64,000 bases of DNA from Acinetobacter guerrae (GTDB lineage: Bacteria > Pseudomonadota > Gammaproteobacteria > Pseudomonadales > Moraxellaceae): the NCBI RefSeq assembly GCF_009372255.1, contig NZ_LXGN01000001.1, forward strand, positions 124,001-188,000, written 5' to 3'. A model generated the notes under the pieces. It saw only the letters and a program-made list of their open reading frames with translations, searched no databases and was not told where the DNA came from. Shown here one piece after another: positions 35,371 to 45,249 of the stretch. The first letter of the stretch is position 1. Each line of letters begins with the position of its first letter. A program made the position numbers and the translations under genes.

Positions 35371-36726
35371 TTATAAACGCATAAAATCATTAAAGAGAGC
35401 CAAGAGCATCATACTGCCGAGCAGTACCATACCAATTTTTAGACCCATCATTTGTATTTGTTCGGAAACAGGTTTACCGCGAATTGCTTCGATAAAATAA
35501 TAAACCAAATGTCCACCATCCAACATAGGAATCGGTAATAAATTCAAAATTCCAAGACTTACACTCATCAATGCCATAAACGAGATAAAAGTTTGCCATC
35601 CCATTTCAGCACTTTGCCCTGCAACTTTAGCAATTGTAATGGGGCCAGATAAATTTTCTAGTCCAATGAGTCCTTTAAACATTTTTACAATCGAATTCAA
35701 AATCATGCCAGAAATTTGAGTGGTTTTGTCCACTGCCATGACTAATGCCTGAGCTGGATTATATTGAATTGTTTGCTTATAGTCGGCAGGAACATTAACT
35801 TTACCTGGGTTGCTCTGCACACCTAACATGCCAGTTGTATTGCCCATATTGTCACGTTTACCTTGCGGCATAACTTGTAAGTGAACCGTTTGTCCATCAC
35901 GAAGCACATCGATATTAAGCAACTTTTCAGGAGATTTCTGCACCACATCGACAACATCAAACCAGTCATTCATTTTGATGCCATCAATTGAAAGAATTTG
36001 ATCGCCGACTTTCATACCTTGACGAATTGCAGCGCCATCTTCACTCATCTGATGAATGACCGCAGGCATGGCAGGTCGATAAGGTAAAAAACCCAATATA
36101 TCTAAGGCAGATTGGGATTGATCTTTTAGAAAGTCATGAATAGGAAGCACAACACTCTTTTGAGTTCCATCACGATCCACAGTCATCTGGATTTGACCAG
36201 TTTCACCTGCACGGTCTACCAAGGCAAAATTTAGTTTTTCCCATGTTGGTGTTTGCTGCCCATCTACAGTTAATACTTTATCACCAGCATGCAAATCCAC
36301 CTGAGCAGCAGGTGTATTAGGCAGGATTTTACCAATTCGAGTATTTAATTGTTCTTGGGAAGGAATAAACAAAATCCAGAACAAAACAATTGCAAACAAT
36401 AGGTTAATCACTGGGCCAGCAGCAACGATTGCGATTCTTTTCCATGGTGACTGCCGATTAAACGCATATGGTAAATCAGCTTCTGATACATTTCCCTCAC
36501 GTTCATCGAGCATTTTGACATAACCACCTAGTGGCAAGGCAGAGAGCTGATACTGGATGCCTGATTTTTTTGAAGTCCACTTGAGTAAAGTCGGACCAAA
36601 ACCAATTGAATAAACTAAAACTTTAACACCGAGCCTACGTGCGACCCAGTAATGTCCAAACTCATGAATTGCAATCAGTGGACCAAGTAACAGAATTGCT
36701 GCAACAATGATAAAAAGAATATTCAT
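35371..36726 (-). CDS. rseP: RseP, site-2 intramembrane zinc metalloprotease
   Basis: 451 residues (E. coli 450). The zinc motif HEFGH lies in the first membrane helix (LIAIHEFGHYWVARRLGVKV), and the third metal ligand is in NLLPIPMLDGGHLVYYFIEA. Two tandem PDZ domains lie between (LHAGDKVLTVDGQQTP; MKVGDQILSIDGIKMND). In E. coli it cleaves anti-sigma factor RseA and signal-peptide remnants. It is in the conserved dxr-rseP-bamA order, two bases after dxr and 39 before bamA. Confidence 0.96.
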   Translation of the reverse strand: MNILFIIVAAILLLGPLIAIHEFGHYWVARRLGVKVLVYSIGFGPTLLKWTSKKSGIQYQLSALPLGGYVKMLDEREGNVSEADLPYAFNRQSPWKRIAIVAAGPVINLLFAIVLFWILFIPSQEQLNTRIGKILPNTPAAQVDLHAGDKVLTVDGQQTPTWEKLNFALVDRAGETGQIQMTVDRDGTQKSVVLPIHDFLKDQSQSALDILGFLPYRPAMPAVIHQMSEDGAAIRQGMKVGDQILSIDGIKMNDWFDVVDVVQKSPEKLLNIDVLRDGQTVHLQVMPQGKRDNMGNTTGMLGVQSNPGKVNVPADYKQTIQYNPAQALVMAVDKTTQISGMILNSIVKMFKGLIGLENLSGPITIAKVAGQSAEMGWQTFISFMALMSVSLGILNLLPIPMLDGGHLVYYFIEAIRGKPVSEQIQMMGLKIGMVLLGSMMLLALFNDFMRL

Positions 36727-36728
36727 TT

Positions 36729-37925
36729 TCAGCCTCCTGTTTTTGCGACATATTGATGTGCAACATCGCGAGCTAATCTATCCATATCCAAAATCGTTTC
36801 AATGCTATGTGCTGCACCATTTTGCACGTGATTTAAGCTATGCTCAACCACTTCTGGAATCATTGTAAATTTTATTTTCAAATCTAAAAAAGCCGCAACT
36901 GCAATTTCATTAGCAGCATTTAAGATTGTGGGTGCAAGACCACCATCACGCATCGCTTGACGTGCTAAATTTAAAGCTGGAAACTTTTCATTATCTGGCT
37001 GCTGAAAATTAAGGTGTGAGTGTGTAAATAAATCAAGTGCAGGAACATGGGTATCCAATCGCGCTGGCCATGCTAATGCATGAGCAATTGGAGTACACAT
37101 ATCAGGATTTCCCATTTGTGCCAAAGTTGAACCATCAATATATTGAACCATTGAGTGAATAATACTTTGTGGGTGAATTACAACTGTAACAAAATGTTCA
37201 GATATTGAAAACAAATGACATGCTTCTATCAATTCCAAACCTTTATTCATTAAAGTTGCAGAATCGACAGAAATTTTTTGTCCCATTGACCAATTTGGAT
37301 GTTTACATGCTTGCTGTGGCGTTACTGTATGTAATTGATCACGAGTATGGTTTAAAAATGGGCCACCTGAAGCGGTAAGCAAAATCTGTGAAACACCAAG
37401 TTGAGGTTGCCCATTACGCTCTATATTTAAATAATTCTGCGGTAAAGACTGAAAAATTGCATTGTGCTCAGAGTCGACAGGGAGTAATAACGAGTTGTGA
37501 TCACGTGCTGCCTGCATCATGATTTCACCAGACATCACCAAAGCTTCTTTATTGGCAAGTAGTACTCGTTTACCTGTTTTTATCGCAGCCAAGGTAGGCA
37601 ATAGCCCTGCTGCTCCAACAATTGCAGCCATGACGATATCAACCTGAGAACTTTCAGCAACAGCAATTAAGCCTTGTTCCCCAGCCAATATCTCAATATC
37701 AAAAACACCTAATGCAAGCAAGTCGGCGCGCAGTTCATCGACTTTTGATTCAGGTACAACTGCAATTTTAGGCTGATACTGTTTGCATATTTGAGCCAAT
37801 TCCTTGATACGACTATGAGCAGTTGCTGCATAAAGCGTATATTTATCAGGATGACGGTCTAATATTTTCAAAGTACTTTGACCAATTGAACCCGTCACGC
37901 CAAATATACAAACAGATTGAGTCAT
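36729..37925 (-). CDS. dxr: Dxr/IspC, 1-deoxy-D-xylulose 5-phosphate reductoisomerase
   Basis: NADPH-dependent, commits carbon to the MEP isoprenoid pathway. 398 residues (E. coli 398). NADPH motif VCIFGVTGSIGQSTLKIL; metal and substrate residues in LLLPVDSEHNAIFQSL, LTASGGPFLNHT, KISVDSATLMNKGLELIEA and VVIHPQSIIHSMVQYIDGS. It abuts cdsA with no gap. The product pathway feeds UppS encoded two genes upstream. Confidence 0.97.
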   Translation of the reverse strand: MTQSVCIFGVTGSIGQSTLKILDRHPDKYTLYAATAHSRIKELAQICKQYQPKIAVVPESKVDELRADLLALGVFDIEILAGEQGLIAVAESSQVDIVMAAIVGAAGLLPTLAAIKTGKRVLLANKEALVMSGEIMMQAARDHNSLLLPVDSEHNAIFQSLPQNYLNIERNGQPQLGVSQILLTASGGPFLNHTRDQLHTVTPQQACKHPNWSMGQKISVDSATLMNKGLELIEACHLFSISEHFVTVVIHPQSIIHSMVQYIDGSTLAQMGNPDMCTPIAHALAWPARLDTHVPALDLFTHSHLNFQQPDNEKFPALNLARQAMRDGGLAPTILNAANEIAVAAFLDLKIKFTMIPEVVEHSLNHVQNGAAHSIETILDMDRLARDVAHQYVAKTGG

Positions 37926-38747
37926 TTATAAATCTACGCCAATAAGTTTCAGTAAATACATACCCGCCGCAAAAATTGGAGCTGCTGCAAGTAAAGAATC
38001 AATGCGATCTAGTACGCCACCATGACCTGGTAAAATGCGCCCAGAATCTTTAATACCTGCGCGACGCTTAATCATGGACTCAAACAAATCGCCCAACACA
38101 GAGGCAAACACAGTAATGACCGATAAAATTAGAAATAATAAATGCTGAGCAAATGTTAAGTTAAGATAATTGACCTGCACCACAATAATAATGATGATTG
38201 CAAGCCCAACACCACCGACTAACCCCTCAACCGATTTATTTGGACTGACTGTAGGCGCCAACTTATTTTGACCAAACTTACGCCCAACGAAATAGGCACC
38301 TGAGTCTGCTCCCCATACCAACAGGAATAAGTACATCAACCACCACGGGGAACTTTGCCAAACTTCAAAAATTGCAGTAACAGCAGCACCGACCAATATC
38401 ACGCCCACGATATAAAGTGTACTGTTATACCATCCATCATATTCAGGATAAGATTTTACCCAGAAACTACTAACCAACCATGTCAATATAGATGCACACC
38501 ATAATAAAATTGCAATTTCATTATAATAGAGTGCCAATGCAGAAAGCAGAGCAACGACTAATCCATAAGCCCATGCTTTGGGTTTAAATAACGCAACCGC
38601 ACGTGGCATTAATTTAAACCACTCATAGCCAGCTACCCCAGCCGCTATAATCATTAACCCAAACATTGGATAGTGTGAACTGGTCGCAAACATACAGGTG
38701 AGTACTACAGCTACCAGTACCAATGCGGTAATTATCCGCTCTAACAT
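37926..38747 (-). CDS. cdsA: CdsA, phosphatidate cytidylyltransferase
   Basis: Makes CDP-diacylglycerol, the precursor of all phospholipids, in the inner membrane. 273 residues with seven or eight membrane segments. The family signature near the C-terminus is complete: SMIKRRAGIKDSGRILPGHGG followed by VLDRIDSLLAA (quoted in parts), and WGADSGAYFVGRKFGQNKLAP lies upstream of it. It starts three bases after uppS and abuts dxr. Confidence 0.96.
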   Translation of the reverse strand: MLERIITALVLVAVVLTCMFATSSHYPMFGLMIIAAGVAGYEWFKLMPRAVALFKPKAWAYGLVVALLSALALYYNEIAILLWCASILTWLVSSFWVKSYPEYDGWYNSTLYIVGVILVGAAVTAIFEVWQSSPWWLMYLFLLVWGADSGAYFVGRKFGQNKLAPTVSPNKSVEGLVGGVGLAIIIIIVVQVNYLNLTFAQHLLFLILSVITVFASVLGDLFESMIKRRAGIKDSGRILPGHGGVLDRIDSLLAAAPIFAAGMYLLKLIGVDL

Positions 38748-38750
38748 TTA

Positions 38751-39500
38751 TTAATTCTCAATTTTCTCTTGGTGGATTTGTTCAGAAGTCTTACCAAAAC
38801 GACGTTCGCGTCCTGCAAATACGTCCAAAGCATGATCAAATTCTTTTACAGAAAACTCAGGCCATAATGTTTCAGTAAAATAAAACTCGGCATAAGCAGC
38901 CTGCCAAAGCAGGAAATTAGACAAACGGTAATCGCCGCCTGTACGAATCAGCAAATCGACAGCAGGTAAATTATTGAGACTTATACGCTGATTAAATAGC
39001 TGAGCATCAATCTGTTCAACATTTAACACACCTGCTTTTACATCTTGTGCAATTTGTTTTGCAGTATGGGCAATATCCCACATCCCACCATAACTAATGG
39101 CAATGGTTAATGTCATACTATCAAAACTAGCAGTCTGCTGTTCTGCATGCAACATCAATTCTTGAAGCTGCGAAGATAAACGTGATCGATCACCAATAAA
39201 TTGCAAAGCAATATTAAACCGCTCCATTCTTGGTAATTGTTCATGAATCGTTTCTTCCAACAGCTTCATTAACAAATTGACTTCAAATTGAGGACGGTTC
39301 CAGTTTTCACTGGAAAAAGCAAACACGGTCAGTGCTCGTATTCCTTTTGCACGACAATGCTCTACAATCGGATCAAGACTATTTTTTCCTTCCCGATGCC
39401 CATCTCCCTGTTGCATTTGATTTTTTTTAGCAAAACGGTTGTTGCCATCCATAATAATGGCAACATGTTCTGGAAGATGAAGCTCTTCTGAAACGGTCAT
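38751..39500 (-). CDS. uppS: UppS/IspU, undecaprenyl diphosphate synthase
   Basis: Cis-prenyltransferase making the lipid carrier for peptidoglycan and surface polysaccharides. 249 residues. The pyrophosphate site is HVAIIMDGNNRFAKK (most species have GNGRWAK, so the NNRF variant is notable). Further motifs are LTVFAFSSENWNRP, TIAISYGGMWDI, DLLIRTGGDYRLSNFLLWQ and AYAEFYFTETLWPEF. It is four bases after frr and three before cdsA. Confidence 0.96.
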   Translation of the reverse strand: MTVSEELHLPEHVAIIMDGNNRFAKKNQMQQGDGHREGKNSLDPIVEHCRAKGIRALTVFAFSSENWNRPQFEVNLLMKLLEETIHEQLPRMERFNIALQFIGDRSRLSSQLQELMLHAEQQTASFDSMTLTIAISYGGMWDIAHTAKQIAQDVKAGVLNVEQIDAQLFNQRISLNNLPAVDLLIRTGGDYRLSNFLLWQAAYAEFYFTETLWPEFSVKEFDHALDVFAGRERRFGKTSEQIHQEKIEN

Positions 39501-39504
39501 AAAA

Positions 39505-40059
39505 TCAGACCTTCATCAATTCAGCTTCTTTTGCTGCCAAACGCTTATCGACTTCGGCAACATATTTATCGGTAATTTTCTGAATATCATCACCTGCACG
39601 ACGATCATCATCTTCAGAAATTTCTTTGTCTTTTAGAAGTGATTTGATATCACCCAATACATCACGACGAATGTTGCGAATTGCGACTTTGGCATTTTCC
39701 GCTTCTGAACGTGCAACTTTTTGCATATCACGACGAGTTTCTTCTGTAAGCGCTGGTAAAGGCACACGAATAGCATCAGCTGTAATTGGGTTTAAACCTA
39801 AATCACTTTCACGAATTGCTTTATCAATTGCAGACACCATTGTACGTTCAAATGGCTGAACAATGAGTGTACGTGAATCTTCTATACCGACGTTTGCGAC
39901 TTGATTTAAAGGCACATCAGATCCGTAATAAGAAACCATTACACCGTTTAGAATGGATGGATGAGCACGGCCGGTACGAACTTTTGCAAAACCCTGTTCA
40001 AGTGATTCAAGGGTTTTTTGCATACGTTGTTCGCTGTCTTGTTTGAGATCGTTAATCAT
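39505..40059 (-). CDS. frr: Frr, ribosome recycling factor
   Basis: 184 residues (E. coli 185). The tRNA-mimicking three-helix domain includes [18 protein letters not shown] and the C-terminal helix [22 protein letters not shown]; domain II contains [20 protein letters not shown]. With EF-G it splits post-termination ribosomes. It follows pyrH after about 80 bases. Confidence 0.97.
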   Translation of the reverse strand: MINDLKQDSEQRMQKTLESLEQGFAKVRTGRAHPSILNGVMVSYYGSDVPLNQVANVGIEDSRTLIVQPFERTMVSAIDKAIRESDLGLNPITADAIRVPLPALTEETRRDMQKVARSEAENAKVAIRNIRRDVLGDIKSLLKDKEISEDDDRRAGDDIQKITDKYVAEVDKRLAAKEAELMKV

Positions 40060-40127
40060 ATGATCTTCCTTACTTATTCATTCAAGGTGTAATTACTAAA
40101 TTAGTCGAGTAGTATAAAGAGCTTTAA

Positions 40128-40153
40128 ACGTTACGTACATTATTTCGTAACGT
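40128..40153 (-). other. Hairpin spanning the pyrH stop codon
   Basis: ACGTTACG (40128-40135) and CGTAACGT (40146-40153) form a perfect 8-bp inverted repeat around the TAA stop of pyrH. Only TTTAAAG follows on the minus strand, so it is a weak terminator or a processing or stability element within the operon. Confidence 0.55.
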
Positions 40154-40868
40154 GAGTTCCTTCTTTTTCACCCATCACAACTGATAATAATGCACCAGCT
40201 TTATTCATATCAAAGACTTGAAGCGGCACATTGTGGTCACGGCATAGGCAGATTGCGGTTAAATCCATCACACCTAACTTTTCATCGAGTACCTGATCAA
40301 AAGTTAAATGGTCATATTTAACTGCATCGTCATATTTGCTTGGGTCTTTGTTATACACACCATCAACTTTAGTTGCTTTTAAAATCAGATTCGATTCAAT
40401 TTCAATACCGCGAAGGCAAGCTGCGGTATCTGTGGTAAAGAATGGATTACCTGTACCCGCAACAAACACACAGACCTCACCTTGACTGAGATGGCGAATA
40501 GCATCACGACTTGAATATGATTCAACAACTGTACCAATTGGAAGTGCAGACATTAAGCGAGTTTTAATATTACGGCGCACCAGTGCATCACGTAAAGCCA
40601 GACCATTCATCACGGTAGCCAACATGCCCATTTGGTCACCTGTTACGCGTCCCACTAGACCATCTTTTTGTAATTGGCTACCACGATATAGATTTCCACC
40701 ACCAACAACGATACCGACCTGAACACCCAAACCAACTAAATGGGCAATCGACAACGACATTTGATCAAGCACTTGTGCATCAATCCCCATGTCTTTATTG
40801 CCCGATAAAGCCTCACCTGAAAGTTTAAGTAGAATACGTGAGTAACGAGGGCTGTTAGAATCCGCCAT
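40140..40868 (-). CDS. pyrH: PyrH, UMP kinase
   Basis: Hexameric amino-acid-kinase-fold enzyme, UMP to UDP. 242 residues from the ATG at 40868 ([21 protein letters not shown] begins the homologous region; GGAGC lies upstream), against 241 in E. coli. Motifs are [60 protein letters not shown] and [14 protein letters not shown]. It lies 58 bases after rimO, whereas many gammaproteobacteria have rpsB-tsf here. Confidence 0.96.
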   Translation of the reverse strand: MADSNSPRYSRILLKLSGEALSGNKDMGIDAQVLDQMSLSIAHLVGLGVQVGIVVGGGNLYRGSQLQKDGLVGRVTGDQMGMLATVMNGLALRDALVRRNIKTRLMSALPIGTVVESYSSRDAIRHLSQGEVCVFVAGTGNPFFTTDTAACLRGIEIESNLILKATKVDGVYNKDPSKYDDAVKYDHLTFDQVLDEKLGVMDLTAICLCRDHNVPLQVFDMNKAGALLSVVMGEKEGTHVTK

Positions 40869-40926
40869 GGTAAGCTCCAAAAAACAATGTGTTAAAAATA
40901 AATTTTGTTTGCTACAACACAAATCA

Positions 40927-42270
40927 TCAAGCTGATTTAATTTTAATCAACTTTGCAAATAAATCGTATTCATCTGCATCGGTTATTTCAACTTCTAGTA
41001 AATCACCTGCCTGAATTTTTGATTTATCAATATCTTCAACAAAGACATTACCATCAATCTCAGGTGCATCGGCATAAGAACGCGCAACTGCGACAGGATA
41101 TTCTTCTTCAAGACTATCTACTAAAACAGTCATGGTTTGACCAATGCGATTTTGTAATTTTGCCGCAGAAATTGCCTGTTGCACTTGCATAAAACGTTCA
41201 TAACGTTCTTGCTTGATTTCTTCTGGCACATGATCAGGTAAGTCATTAGCTGTCGCGCCTTCAACTGGCGAATAAGTAAAACAACCTACTCGATCAAGCT
41301 GTGCTTCTTGCAACCAATCTAAAAGAATTTGAAAATCTTCTTCGGTTTCACCCGGAAAGCCCACTACAAAAGCAGAGCGAATCACCAAATCTGGACATTT
41401 TTCACGCCATGTTTTTAAGCGTTCAAGTGTATTTTCACTATGAGCTGGTCGCTTCATCAATTTTAAGACGCGCGGACTGGCATGCTGAAAAGGAATATCT
41501 AAATAAGGAAGAATTTTACCCTGAGCCATTAAGTCGATTACTGCATCGACGTGTGGATATGGATAAACATAATGCAAACGCACCCAGATTCCTAATTGAC
41601 CGAGTGCTTCACACATATCATAAAATTTGGTTTTTACAGGCTGACCATTCCAGAAATCTAGCTTGTACTTGGTGTCTACACCATAGGCTGAAGTATCCTG
41701 AGAAATCACCAAAACTTCTTTGACACCTGCACGCTTAAGCGCAGCAGCTTCTTCAAGCACTGAACCGACAGGACGTGAAACTAAATCGCCACGCATGCTT
41801 GGAATGATGCAGAAAGTACAGCGATGATTACAACCTTCAGAAATTTTTAAATAGGCATAATGCTTTGGTGTTAATCGAATTCCTTGTTCAGGTACCAGAT
41901 CAACATAAGGATTGTGTTTTGGTGGCGCAGGTACATATTCATGTACAGCTTCCATTACATCCTGATATGCAGCCGCGCCCGTAACTTTTAAAACATTCGG
42001 ATGCATTTGACGAATTTTATCTTCGTCTTTACCCAAACATCCCGTCACAATTACACGGCCATTTTCGCTCATGGCTTCACCAATCGCGTCTAATGACTCT
42101 TGTACCGCAGATTCAATAAAACCGCAGGTATTTACCACTACCAGATCAGCACCATCATAATCCGATGCAACCTGATAACCTTCAGTACGTAACTGAGTTA
42201 AAATTCGTTCAGAATCTACCAATGCCTTAGGACAACCTAAAGATACAAAACCGACTTTGGGGGACTTCAT
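40927..42270 (-). CDS. rimO: RimO, ribosomal protein S12 methylthiotransferase
   Basis: Radical-SAM enzyme that adds methylthio to Asp89 of S12. 447 residues from the ATG at 42270 ([21 protein letters not shown] start), against 441 in E. coli; longer in-frame starts add an unrelated tail. The N-terminal MTTase cysteines are in [18 protein letters not shown] and VTGCLGKD; the radical-SAM cluster is [10 protein letters not shown]-terminal TRAM domain ends the protein. Probably the first gene of the leftward envelope block. Confidence 0.96.
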   Translation of the reverse strand: MKSPKVGFVSLGCPKALVDSERILTQLRTEGYQVASDYDGADLVVVNTCGFIESAVQESLDAIGEAMSENGRVIVTGCLGKDEDKIRQMHPNVLKVTGAAAYQDVMEAVHEYVPAPPKHNPYVDLVPEQGIRLTPKHYAYLKISEGCNHRCTFCIIPSMRGDLVSRPVGSVLEEAAALKRAGVKEVLVISQDTSAYGVDTKYKLDFWNGQPVKTKFYDMCEALGQLGIWVRLHYVYPYPHVDAVIDLMAQGKILPYLDIPFQHASPRVLKLMKRPAHSENTLERLKTWREKCPDLVIRSAFVVGFPGETEEDFQILLDWLQEAQLDRVGCFTYSPVEGATANDLPDHVPEEIKQERYERFMQVQQAISAAKLQNRIGQTMTVLVDSLEEEYPVAVARSYADAPEIDGNVFVEDIDKSKIQAGDLLEVEITDADEYDLFAKLIKIKSA

Positions 42271-42351
42271 GAATCTGCACTCCACTTGAATCCGCGTATT
42301 GTATGACGTTTCTCGCAATAAAAACAGGTGGAATATGAACAGTTCGTTTAA

Positions 42352-42358
42352 TGCACCA
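42352..42358 (+). promoter_or_regulatory. NtrC-like half-site 1
   Basis: TGCACCA at 42352-42358, extended to TGCACCAAAAT, matches the left arm of the E. coli NtrC enhancer (TGCACCAAAATGGTGCA). The right arm is not conserved. It lies about 175 bases upstream of the sigma-54 promoter. Confidence 0.45.
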
Positions 42359-42392
42359 AAATACAACCAATATTTTTATTAAAAACAACTAT

Positions 42393-42409
42393 TGCACCAT
42401 TATGATTCA
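42393..42409 (+). promoter_or_regulatory. NtrC-like enhancer site 2
   Basis: TGCACCATTATGATTCA matches 13 of 17 positions of the E. coli NtrC consensus. It lies 41 bases after half-site 1 (about four helical turns) and about 130 bases before the sigma-54 promoter, a normal distance for an enhancer. Confidence 0.55.
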
Positions 42410-42513
42410 ATTTAAGATGTTATCTGACAATGCCTGTTTTTAAATTGATCATATTTTGATGGTTTTGCTCATTTTTAATACAGACTCAGCAACTCGTTCT
42501 TTCCAAGATAAAG

Positions 42514-42530
42514 TTGGCGTGTATTTTGCT
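42514..42530 (+). promoter_or_regulatory. Sigma-54 (-24/-12) promoter of glnLG
   Basis: TTGGCGTGTATTTTGCT matches TTGGCRYRN4TTGCW, with GG (42516-42517) and GC (42528-42529) exactly ten bases apart. The expected start of transcription is near 42541, giving a leader of about 70 bases before glnL. Confidence 0.85.
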
Positions 42531-42610
42531 TAACTTATGTCCCATTACAGGGAAAAACTGGATTAAATGAAAATGTCATTGCGCTATTTTAAGACAGGAA
42601 ACATTTTCTA

Positions 42611-43720
42611 ATGGATCAAAGAGAGACCATTGACTATCGACTTTTAGTTGATAACCTTACGACTGCGATATTATTGGTCGATAGCGACCTCAATATTTTT
42701 TATCTTAATTCTTCTTGTGAAGCATTATTTGATATTAGCTTATTTCGTGCATCGGGTTTGCCTGTCCTCAATTTATTGCATTCGCCAGATGATACCTTTA
42801 ATACTCATGAATCACTTTTAAATACTCTACACTCAGGTCAACATTACACGCGTCGTGAAGCGACAATAAATGTTAACTTTAAAGACATCCACGTTGATTA
42901 TTCTGTTTCTGCATTAAATACAGGCAAAAATTATCATCCGCTACTTTTAATAGAACTAAATCCGATTGATCGAATGCTCAAAATTTCTAAAGAAGAAAAT
43001 TTGATACAACAGCATCAGGTTGCCCGCCAGCTCATCCGCGGTATTGCTCATGAAGTAAAAAATCCATTAGGTGGTATTCGAGGCGCGACTCAATTACTGG
43101 CACGTAGTTTAAATGACCCAAAATATACAGAGTTTACCGATGTCATTATTAATGAAGTCGACCGCTTAAGAAATCTGGCCGATACCATGCTTGGTTCGCG
43201 TCAGCTTCCAAGCTACGAAGACGTTAATGTGCATGAACCTCTGGAACGGGTACGCTCGCTTATTGTCAATCAGACCAAGAAAAAAATTAAAATTACGCGT
43301 GACTATGATTTGTCATTGCCTGATGTAAAAGCAGACCGTGATCAGTTAATTCAAGTCATGTTAAATATTAGCGTGAATGCAATTCAGGCAATTACCGAAA
43401 ATAAAGAATTTTTTATAGACCACGAACCAGAACTAATTTTAAGAACTCGTATCCAACGCTTAGTCACGATTAATGGTTTATTAAATCGATCCGCAGTACG
43501 CATTGATATTGAAGATAATGGTCCAGGCGTACCACAGGATATTTTAGAATCTGTATTTTACCCATTAGTCACAGGGCGAGCCAAAGGAACAGGACTTGGC
43601 TTAAGTATTGCACAGAATATTATGCATCAGCATAACGGAATGATCGAATGTCAATCCGTAGCAGGAAAAACCACATTTAGCTTATATTTACCTTGGGAGT
43701 CAGACCGTGTCGCGAAATAA
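42611..43720 (+). CDS. glnL: GlnL/NtrB, nitrogen-regulation sensor kinase
   Basis: 369 residues (E. coli 349). An N-terminal PAS-like domain (LLVDNLTTAILLVDSDLNIF) is followed by the H box RGIAHEVKNPLGGIRGATQLL (quoted as GIAHEVKNPLGGIRGA; phospho-acceptor His), an N box with NISVNAIQAI, and G boxes IDIEDNGPGVP and GTGLGLSIAQNI. No membrane segments, so cytoplasmic; PII protein controls its kinase/phosphatase balance in E. coli. Its end overlaps glnG by 14 bases. glnA, usually just upstream, is not in this window. Confidence 0.94.
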   Translation: MDQRETIDYRLLVDNLTTAILLVDSDLNIFYLNSSCEALFDISLFRASGLPVLNLLHSPDDTFNTHESLLNTLHSGQHYTRREATINVNFKDIHVDYSVSALNTGKNYHPLLLIELNPIDRMLKISKEENLIQQHQVARQLIRGIAHEVKNPLGGIRGATQLLARSLNDPKYTEFTDVIINEVDRLRNLADTMLGSRQLPSYEDVNVHEPLERVRSLIVNQTKKKIKITRDYDLSLPDVKADRDQLIQVMLNISVNAIQAITENKEFFIDHEPELILRTRIQRLVTINGLLNRSAVRIDIEDNGPGVPQDILESVFYPLVTGRAKGTGLGLSIAQNIMHQHNGMIECQSVAGKTTFSLYLPWESDRVAK

Positions 43721-45182
43721 AATATGGGTAATAGATGATGACCGCGCCATGCGCTGGGTGTTGGAAAAAACTTTTAAAGAAGAAGGTTTTGATGTCACCA
43801 GTTTTGAAGAAGCGCAAACCGCTTTGGATCAACTTCCCGATGATGCCCCAGACGTTATCCTGACCGATATCCGTATGCCAGGTATCGATGGCTTGACCTT
43901 CTTAGGCAAAGTAAAAAATAATTATCCAGATTTGCCAGTCATAATTATGACTGCACATTCCGATCTGGAATCAGCAGTTTCGAGCTATCAAACAGGTGCT
44001 TTTGAATATCTTCCAAAACCTTTTGATATTGATGAAGCATTAGCACTGGTTCACCGTGCCATTTTACATGTCAATAAACTCCAGCAGCAAGAAGCAGCAA
44101 AAACCACTGCTCCTGTTCAGTCGACTGAAATTATTGGTGAATCCCCTGCCATGCAGGAAGTTTTCCGTGCTATTGGACGATTGTCACAATCCCATATTAC
44201 CGTACTGATCAATGGTGAATCAGGTACAGGTAAAGAACTGGTTGCACATGCATTACACAAGCATTCACCGCGCAGTAGTAAGCCTTTTATTGCGCTAAAC
44301 ATGGCAGCCATTCCAAAAGATCTGATTGAAACAGAACTATTTGGTCATGAAAAAGGTGCTTTTACTGGCGCGAACACTCAGCGCCAAGGTCGTTTTGAGC
44401 AAGCCAATGGCGGCACACTGTTTTTAGATGAAATTGGTGATATGCCATTTGAAACTCAAACACGCTTGCTTCGTGTACTTGCAGATGGCGAATTTTACCG
44501 TGTCGGTGGGCATATCCCTGTACGGGTTGATGTGCGAATTGTTGCTGCAACCCATCAAGATCTGGAAAAACTGGTCAATGAAGGACGTTTCCGCGAAGAC
44601 TTATATCATCGTTTAAATGTTATTCGTATCCATATTCCGAAACTTGCACATCGTAGCGAAGATATTCCGATGCTAGCTCAACACTTTTTAGCTCGTGCGG
44701 GTAAAGAGCTAGGTGTTAGCCCTAAAATTCTGCGTCCTGAAACGATAGATTATATGCAACAACTGCCGTGGCCAGGCAACGTTCGCCAACTTGAAAACAC
44801 CTGTCGCTGGTTAACAGTCATGATTACAGGTCGTGATGTTTATCCAGAAGACTTACCTTCTGAACTAAAACAAATTCCGATCCATAAATCGGGTGAACAA
44901 GCAGCCATAACAGCAGGTGTAGACCGTATTTCATTGCACCACTGGGATGAATTATTGGGTCAATGGGCGATTCAAAAATTAAAAAATGGTGAAATGAAGA
45001 TTCTGGATATGGCTACGCCAATGTTTGAACGCACCTTAATCAATGCCGCGTTACAACAAACTCGTGGTCGTAAACGTCATGCAGCGGAACTACTTGGCTG
45101 GGGGCGTAATACACTAACCCGTAAACTGAAAGAACTTGGTATCGCTGCTGAAGATGATGCCGAGGAAGAAGCTGAAACCTAA
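43707..45182 (+). CDS. glnG: GlnG/NtrC, nitrogen-regulation sigma-54 activator
   Basis: 491 residues (E. coli 469). Receiver domain with IWVIDDDRAMRW and the phospho-Asp in VILTDIRMPGIDG; AAA+ domain with Walker A INGESGTGKELVAHAL, the sigma-54-contacting GAFTGA, Walker B GGTLFLDEIGDMP and an Arg-finger region; C-terminal Fis-type HTH (GRKRHAAELLGWGRNTLTRKL). An 'E/D-rich' tail ends the protein. With the sigma-54 promoter and NtrC-like sites upstream of glnL, autogenous control is likely. Confidence 0.96.
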   Translation: MSRNKIWVIDDDRAMRWVLEKTFKEEGFDVTSFEEAQTALDQLPDDAPDVILTDIRMPGIDGLTFLGKVKNNYPDLPVIIMTAHSDLESAVSSYQTGAFEYLPKPFDIDEALALVHRAILHVNKLQQQEAAKTTAPVQSTEIIGESPAMQEVFRAIGRLSQSHITVLINGESGTGKELVAHALHKHSPRSSKPFIALNMAAIPKDLIETELFGHEKGAFTGANTQRQGRFEQANGGTLFLDEIGDMPFETQTRLLRVLADGEFYRVGGHIPVRVDVRIVAATHQDLEKLVNEGRFREDLYHRLNVIRIHIPKLAHRSEDIPMLAQHFLARAGKELGVSPKILRPETIDYMQQLPWPGNVRQLENTCRWLTVMITGRDVYPEDLPSELKQIPIHKSGEQAAITAGVDRISLHHWDELLGQWAIQKLKNGEMKILDMATPMFERTLINAALQQTRGRKRHAAELLGWGRNTLTRKLKELGIAAEDDAEEEAET

Positions 45183-45205
45183 ATTCTTTTATTTATCATA
45201 CATAC

Positions 45206-45236
45206 TAAGGGCAGTCACATAGACTGCCCTTTTACT
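45206..45236. terminator. Terminator after glnG
   Basis: AAGGGCAGTC, short loop, GACTGCCCTT then a T run. It lies between convergent genes and can serve both. Confidence 0.88.
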
Positions 45237-45249
45237 TTAATCTAAATAC

